Below are positions 32,574 to 35,858 of a stretch of 35,858 nt of DNA, one piece after another (positions within the stretch are counted from its first letter, which is position 1; each line of letters opens with the position of its first letter). The notes beneath the pieces were generated by a model, which saw nothing but the letters and a program-made list of their open reading frames with translations, was not told where the DNA came from and did no database searches. The stretch is taken from the NCBI GenBank assembly GCA_947585115.1, contig CANPWW010000020.1, forward strand, positions 1 through 35,858, written 5' to 3'. Position numbers and translations under genes: made by a program. This stretch comes from an uncultured Monoglobus sp. (GTDB lineage Bacteria; Bacillota; Clostridia; Monoglobales; Monoglobaceae).

Positions 32574-34364
32574 CTATTTGGTCGTCGCCGTCGGCAGGTT
32601 TATAATAACGTTAGTAAACTTTCCGTATTCGCTCTCTATGGTTATGGTGCCGCCGTGGCTCTCTATGATCTCTTTCGCGATCGAAAGGCCGAGGCCCGTG
32701 CCGCCTTTTTCGCGCGTCCTCGCCCTGTCAACTCTGAAAAATCTGTCAAACACATGCTCAAGGTCGGACTTGGGTATGCCGTAGCCGTTGTCCTTGACTT
32801 TTATGTAGACCTCGTTGTACATGCTGCCGGCGGCAATGTTTACGTATCCGCCTTTCCTGCCGTACTTCACCGCGTTTGAAACAATGTTGACGAGCGCGCG
32901 CTCTATCTGAACGGGATCGGCGTACATCTGCGGAAGCTCGCTGACCGCCACCAGCTCAAGCTTGATGTCGTTCTGCTCCGCCTCGAGCGCGAAACGGCTC
33001 ACGATGCCGCGCAGCATATCCTCGATCGAGAACACCTGCTTTTTCATGCTGAACTTCTGCACGTCAAACTTCGACAGGTCCAAAAGATTGCGCACAAGCT
33101 CGGTCATTTTGTCGGCCTCGCTCTCTATCGTGGTCAAAAACTTTTTGAGTATCGCCTTGTCGTCAAGATAGCCGTTGAGCAGCGTCTCGGTGTGGGTCTT
33201 GATGATAAACAGCGGAGTCTTGAGCTCGTGGGAGACCTCGGCCACAAACTCGCGCCGCGCCACCTCAAGGTTGAACTGCTCGGTGAAATCCTCAAACACG
33301 CAGACTATTCCCGCCGTGCGGTCGTTGTCCATTTTAAACGGCACAAAATAGATCCTGATGTGCTTGCCGTTATAGATAATATCACGTATCTCGGACGAGT
33401 ATTTGTCAAGATACGTGAATTCCGCCATGCAGACGCCCGCGTCCAGCTTGTCGAAGAACTCGTCAAACAGCGGTATCTCTTCCTCTGTTATATCCAGCAG
33501 CTCTTCCGCCGCGGGGTTTATATGTATAAGCTTCTGGTCGGTGTCAAAGGCCATGATTCCGTTGGTTATATGCTCCAGAATAACGTCAACCTTGTGCTTG
33601 TCAGCGCCCATCTGGCTGATGGTCTTGCTCATGACCCTGCCCATATGGTTAAACGCCTGAGACAGCGAGCCGATCTCGTCGGTTCGATTCAGATCGGACG
33701 GCATGTCGTAAACGCCCCGGGCAAAGCTGTCAGCCCTGCGCGCCAGCTTGCGCAGCGGCTGGGTGACCGAGCGCGAAACATACACCGCCGCCCCCGCCGA
33801 AAGCAGGCAAGCCAGAAGCAGCATCCACAGCATAATGATAAGCAGAATATTGACGACGCCGTGAAGCTCGTTTTTGTTGTCGGTCACGTATATAACATAA
33901 TCGCCGGCCGTGTCATTTAGAGGCGCCAGATACGCGGCATAGTCCAGCACATCGCCGCCCGAGCCCGCGTTTCCGCCCTTTGTGTGGCGCTCCAGCGCGT
34001 CGGCCATATTGGGCGTTTTTGTTATGCTGTCCTGCATCAGGTATGTGGGCGCGACGATCTCGCCCCCGGGCACCGCCAGGATATAGCACTTTCTGTTTTG
34101 GTCAAGCCCCAGCTGCGCGGTGTAGTCGCGGATCAGATTTTCGATCTCGTATTGCTTGACGAACTCTCTGTCGGTCGAGCCCATCACGCTCTGCACCGCC
34201 GCGCCGAGCCCGCCCGACACGGCCGCGTCCGTCTGTTCCTCAAACTCTTTTTCAAAGCGCGAGGTCACGCAGTAGACCGAAATGATCCCGAACGCCGCTG
34301 TAAGCAGCACCGCCACCGCCATAAAAACAGCGACCGTTTTGTAAATCAGTTTATTTTTCAGCAT
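32574..34364 (-). CDS. sensor histidine kinase (WalK/PhoR-like, HAMP-PAS-HisKA)
   Basis: A 596-residue membrane kinase: transmembrane segment about 10-32, extracytoplasmic sensor region 33-168, transmembrane segment about 170-196, HAMP 197-250, PAS 260-362, HisKA with H379 (EVSHELKTPLF) and an ATPase domain with NIVSNAVKYG, DNGYGIP and GGTGLGLS. The domain order is that of WalK and PhoR kinases. No response regulator gene adjoins: the upstream neighbour is divergent and downstream lies the solute-binding lipoprotein. It may signal to an unlinked regulator. ATG at 34364 has a GGAGAAT-type site, and a promoter with a 17-base spacer lies 31 bases upstream. Confidence 0.9.
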   Translation of the reverse strand: MLKNKLIYKTVAVFMAVAVLLTAAFGIISVYCVTSRFEKEFEEQTDAAVSGGLGAAVQSVMGSTDREFVKQYEIENLIRDYTAQLGLDQNRKCYILAVPGGEIVAPTYLMQDSITKTPNMADALERHTKGGNAGSGGDVLDYAAYLAPLNDTAGDYVIYVTDNKNELHGVVNILLIIMLWMLLLACLLSAGAAVYVSRSVTQPLRKLARRADSFARGVYDMPSDLNRTDEIGSLSQAFNHMGRVMSKTISQMGADKHKVDVILEHITNGIMAFDTDQKLIHINPAAEELLDITEEEIPLFDEFFDKLDAGVCMAEFTYLDKYSSEIRDIIYNGKHIRIYFVPFKMDNDRTAGIVCVFEDFTEQFNLEVARREFVAEVSHELKTPLFIIKTHTETLLNGYLDDKAILKKFLTTIESEADKMTELVRNLLDLSKFDVQKFSMKKQVFSIEDMLRGIVSRFALEAEQNDIKLELVAVSELPQMYADPVQIERALVNIVSNAVKYGRKGGYVNIAAGSMYNEVYIKVKDNGYGIPKSDLEHVFDRFFRVDRARTREKGGTGLGLSIAKEIIESHGGTITIESEYGKFTNVIINLPTATTK

Positions 34365-34394
34365 TTTTAATTCTCCGAAACAAAATATATATTA

Positions 34395-34423
34395 ATTATA
34401 ACATTAAAAAAAGATATATACAA
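34395..34423 (-). promoter_or_regulatory. sigma-A promoter of the kinase/lipoprotein operon
   Basis: On the minus strand TTGTAT (34423-34418), a 17-base spacer and TATAAT (34400-34395). It lies back-to-back with the TM2-protein promoter, with 29 bases between the two -35 boxes. Confidence 0.6.
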
Positions 34424-34452
34424 GAAAATTTTTTCTGGCGCCGATAAATATC

Positions 34453-34481
34453 TTGCAATTTGATGTAAAAAGTTGTATAAT
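34453..34481 (+). promoter_or_regulatory. sigma-A promoter of the TM2-protein gene
   Basis: TTGCAA (34453-34458), a 17-base spacer and TATAAT (34476-34481). The predicted leader of about 130 bases is long for this window. Confidence 0.6.
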
Positions 34482-34521
34482 TATACATAATGTTGTTTTA
34501 TATTACTTTGCAGGCGAAAAT

Positions 34522-34593
34522 ATGAACGGCGGTTCGGGCACCGCCGCGCTAATACCGCTATCCGGAATTGCCGAAAATATAATCAATATATAA
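34522..34593 (+). other. possible 23-codon leader ORF with a hairpin
   Basis: Inside the leader of the TM2-protein transcript an ATG at 34522 opens 23 codons ending at 34593, 24 bases before the main start. Its start overlaps a hairpin (GGCGGT / ACCGCC, 34527-34544). The ribosome site is weak (AGGCG). It may be a chance frame or a leader peptide. Confidence 0.2.
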
Positions 34594-34616
34594 TTTTTAT
34601 GAAAGAAGGTTTTTAA

Positions 34617-35024
34617 ATGAACTGTCCAAACTGCGGAAGCGAGCTCGCGAACGACGCCAAATTTTGCTCTGTGTGCGGCAACCCCGTACCCGTTCAAAAC
34701 GGCGGCGCCGGCACCGAAAACGCAGCGCCCAACTATCAAAATCCCGCACCGAACTATCAAAATCCCAGGCCGAATTATCAATACGCCGCGCCGAACTCCG
34801 CCCCCAAATCAAGGCTCCTCGCCGGAATTCTCGGTCTTTTGCTCGGAGGCATCGGCGTGCATAATTTCTACCTGGGCAACACCACCCGCGCGGTAATACA
34901 GATCGTTGTGTCCTGTGTGACCTGCGGTGTCGGCTCGATATGGGGCTTTGTTGAGGGAATATTGATCCTGTGCAGACAGATAAACACCGACGCCAACGGC
35001 ATCCCTCTCAAAGACGACTGCTAA
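34617..35024 (+). CDS. zinc-ribbon and TM2 domain membrane protein
   Basis: A 135-residue protein. Residues 3-22 form a zinc ribbon (CPNCGSEL then CSVCGNP, four cysteines). Residues about 30-60 are a low-complexity linker with three copies of an NYQNP-type motif. The C-terminal part (66-125) is a TM2 domain: two hydrophobic helices with the conserved GGIGVHNFYLGN segment between them. Such zinc-ribbon/TM2 proteins are common in Clostridia, and their function is unknown. ATG at 34617 has AAGAAGG. A terminator follows at 35046-35094, so the gene is probably monocistronic. Confidence 0.85.
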   Translation: MNCPNCGSELANDAKFCSVCGNPVPVQNGGAGTENAAPNYQNPAPNYQNPRPNYQYAAPNSAPKSRLLAGILGLLLGGIGVHNFYLGNTTRAVIQIVVSCVTCGVGSIWGFVEGILILCRQINTDANGIPLKDDC

Positions 35025-35045
35025 AACCTTTCGCAATATTTTAAG

Positions 35046-35094
35046 CCGCCCCGCAGCGGGCGGTGTCTATAGCGCCGCTTAACGCGGCGTTTTT
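35046..35094 (+). terminator. double-hairpin rho-independent terminator
   Basis: A first stem CCGCCC / GGGCGG (35046-35063) is followed by a second, CGCCGC / GCGGCG (35073-35089), and a TTTTT run. It ends the TM2-protein transcript. Confidence 0.7.
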
Positions 35095-35125
35095 ATTATG
35101 CGCCGCAAATTTTTCATTAAAGCTC

Positions 35126-35154
35126 TTGACAAATTTGTCAAAATATAGTACTAT
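35126..35154 (+). promoter_or_regulatory. orphan sigma-A promoter with palindromic operator
   Basis: TTGACA (35126-35131), a 17-base spacer and TACTAT (35149-35154). The -35 box is the first part of a perfect 16-bp palindrome, TTGACAAATTTGTCAA (35126-35141), so a repressor bound there would block RNA polymerase. No protein gene follows. Confidence 0.6.
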
Positions 35155-35160
35155 TTTATG

Positions 35161-35410
35161 CGTAGTGCTAAATATATAATACAAAAGCTTTTATTTTAAA
35201 TCTGAATTTTCATTTGGAAGCATTGCCTTGTTTTTATTATTTATTACACTTTATTAAAACCGCGCGGCATGACGCGGCGGCGAATGCTTTTGATTTTGAT
35301 AATATTGTATTATATGCGGTGCTTCTGATGAAACAAAGGTTTTTTATCAAATATAAGATTTGATGTCAAAAGAAAAACAGCCGAGAGCTTTTCCTCTTTC
35401 GGCTGTTTTT
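35161..35410 (+). ncRNA. candidate non-coding RNA between orphan promoter and terminator
   Basis: About 250 bases between the promoter at 35126-35154 and a terminator at 35374-35410 (stem AAAACAGCCGA / TCGGCTGTTTT followed by T). Internal pairing includes 35346-35364 (ATCAAAT / ATTTGAT) and a GC-rich imperfect pair near 35260-35280. The longest sensible frame is a 19-residue hydrophobic peptide at 35269-35328 (start MTRRRMLLIL) without a ribosome site. It could be a regulatory RNA, a small-peptide mRNA or debris from the nearby transposon relic. Confidence 0.35.
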
Positions 35411-35432
35411 CACTGTCCGTCCGGAAAACGCT

Positions 35433-35668
35433 TTAAATAATATCTTCGCGCATCTTTTCGCGTACAAGCCAGGTATGTTCGCTCGGATGATGATGCGGTC
35501 TGCGACTTTTATCAATAAGGCTTTTCCGGCTTTTGCCGTCATTTATTACGCCACTCATATATGGCGTTTCTGCTGATATGATATATTTTGCGGCTTTTGT
35601 TACACCTACTTTGTAACTTTTTTAATTACCCGTTGACGAAAGTGGGCACTTGATGTTAAAATGTTCAT
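35433..35668 (-). pseudogene. decayed helix-turn-helix transposase/integrase fragment
   Basis: On the minus strand ATG at 35668, 9 bases after AAAAGGAG, starts MNILTSSAHFRQRVIKKVTK and hits a stop at 35606. The adjacent frame then continues the protein (GVTKAAKYIIS, then DGKSRKSLIDKSRRPHHHP and SEHT) and stops at 35433. The order HFRQRVIK - GVTKAA - DGxxxSLxDxSRRPHxHPxxHT is recognised from N-terminal HTH domains of IS481-like transposases common in Clostridia (from memory). The catalytic core is missing, so this is a frameshifted, truncated insertion-sequence remnant. Confidence 0.6.
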
Positions 35669-35730
35669 GGAAAATGACTCCTTTTCTAATGTGCAAGCTC
35701 GACTTGATAATATATGTTGATCCGCAAATA

Positions 35731-35858
35731 TTAAATACATTCAAGCTGCTGCGCAACCTCGTTCTCACAGCTGCGCATGGCGAGAATTGTATCCCAAAGC
35801 AGCTTGTCCAATTCCCAACCGAGCATCTTCGCGCCGTATTCGATCACATCTCTTGAAC
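35731..35858 (-). CDS. 3' end of an unidentified gene (truncated by window edge)
   Basis: The minus strand is open from the window edge to a TAA at 35731-35733, giving 41 residues (SRDVIEYGAKMLGWELDKLL, then WDTILAMRSCENEVAQQLECI). The helical, charged composition looks like real protein. No family is recognised. It lies 63 bases upstream of the transposase relic and could belong to the same decayed element or to a neighbouring gene. An opposite-strand frame over the same bases seems less protein-like. Confidence 0.4.
   Translation of the reverse strand, partial: SRDVIEYGAKMLGWELDKLLWDTILAMRSCENEVAQQLECI

Noticed and set aside
35650-35856. 68-codon + strand frame at the right edge
   Set aside because: No ribosome site; it covers both the transposase relic start and the more protein-like minus-strand frame.

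Overview
This looks like chromosomal DNA of a low-to-mid GC Gram-positive anaerobe of the class Clostridia. The signs are near-consensus sigma-A promoters (TTGACA-N17-TATAAT), strong Shine-Dalgarno sites, SLH-anchored surface enzymes, Clostridia-type [4Fe-4S] aldo/keto reductases and a CotJC-like manganese catalase. A pectin methylesterase with SLH repeats, a GH105 unsaturated rhamnogalacturonyl hydrolase and a GH3 enzyme point to a plant-polysaccharide (pectin) degrader, for example from a gut community. Assignment below class level is a guess. Nothing indicates a plasmid, prophage or CRISPR locus. The only mobile DNA seen is a decayed transposase fragment near the right edge.

Layout. 1-8.4 kb: a P-loop kinase-like gene, a possible small RNA, then a leftward operon GH3/rhodanese fusion - aldo/keto reductase - GNAT acetyltransferase, divergent from an AraC-type regulator that probably controls it. 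8.4-15.7 kb: DNA polymerase IV (leftward, with a palindrome at its promoter), a 974-residue secreted protein made of two homologous halves, a Mn-catalase, the GH105 hydrolase, and a leftward XRE regulator/ImmA-like protease pair. 15.8-22.1 kb: a complete phosphate-starvation operon pstS-pstC-pstA-pstB-phoU-response regulator-phoR, with PhoP-box-like direct repeats at its promoter. Its PstS is circularly permuted relative to the classical protein. 22.1-30.1 kb: a second [4Fe-4S] aldo/keto reductase, a palindrome-rich repeat region, the 1971-residue SLH-anchored pectin methylesterase with a 13-copy 24-bp minisatellite, and another hairpin-rich repeat mosaic sharing a module with the first. 30.1-35.9 kb: an ECF sigma/anti-sigma pair, a sensor histidine kinase next to an orphan solute-binding lipoprotein, a zinc-ribbon/TM2 membrane protein, an apparently non-coding transcription unit with an operator-like promoter, a transposase relic and the 3' end of an unidentified gene.

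How the parts fit: the surface pectin methylesterase would de-esterify pectin outside the cell, while GH105 and the GH3 enzyme (no signal peptides) would finish oligosaccharides in the cytoplasm. The redox enzymes and the AraC regulator may serve sugar catabolism. The most unusual items are the GH3-rhodanese fusion, the permuted PstS, the kinase/solute-binding-protein pair, the palindromic repeat mosaics and the orphan promoter-terminator unit at 35.1-35.4 kb.
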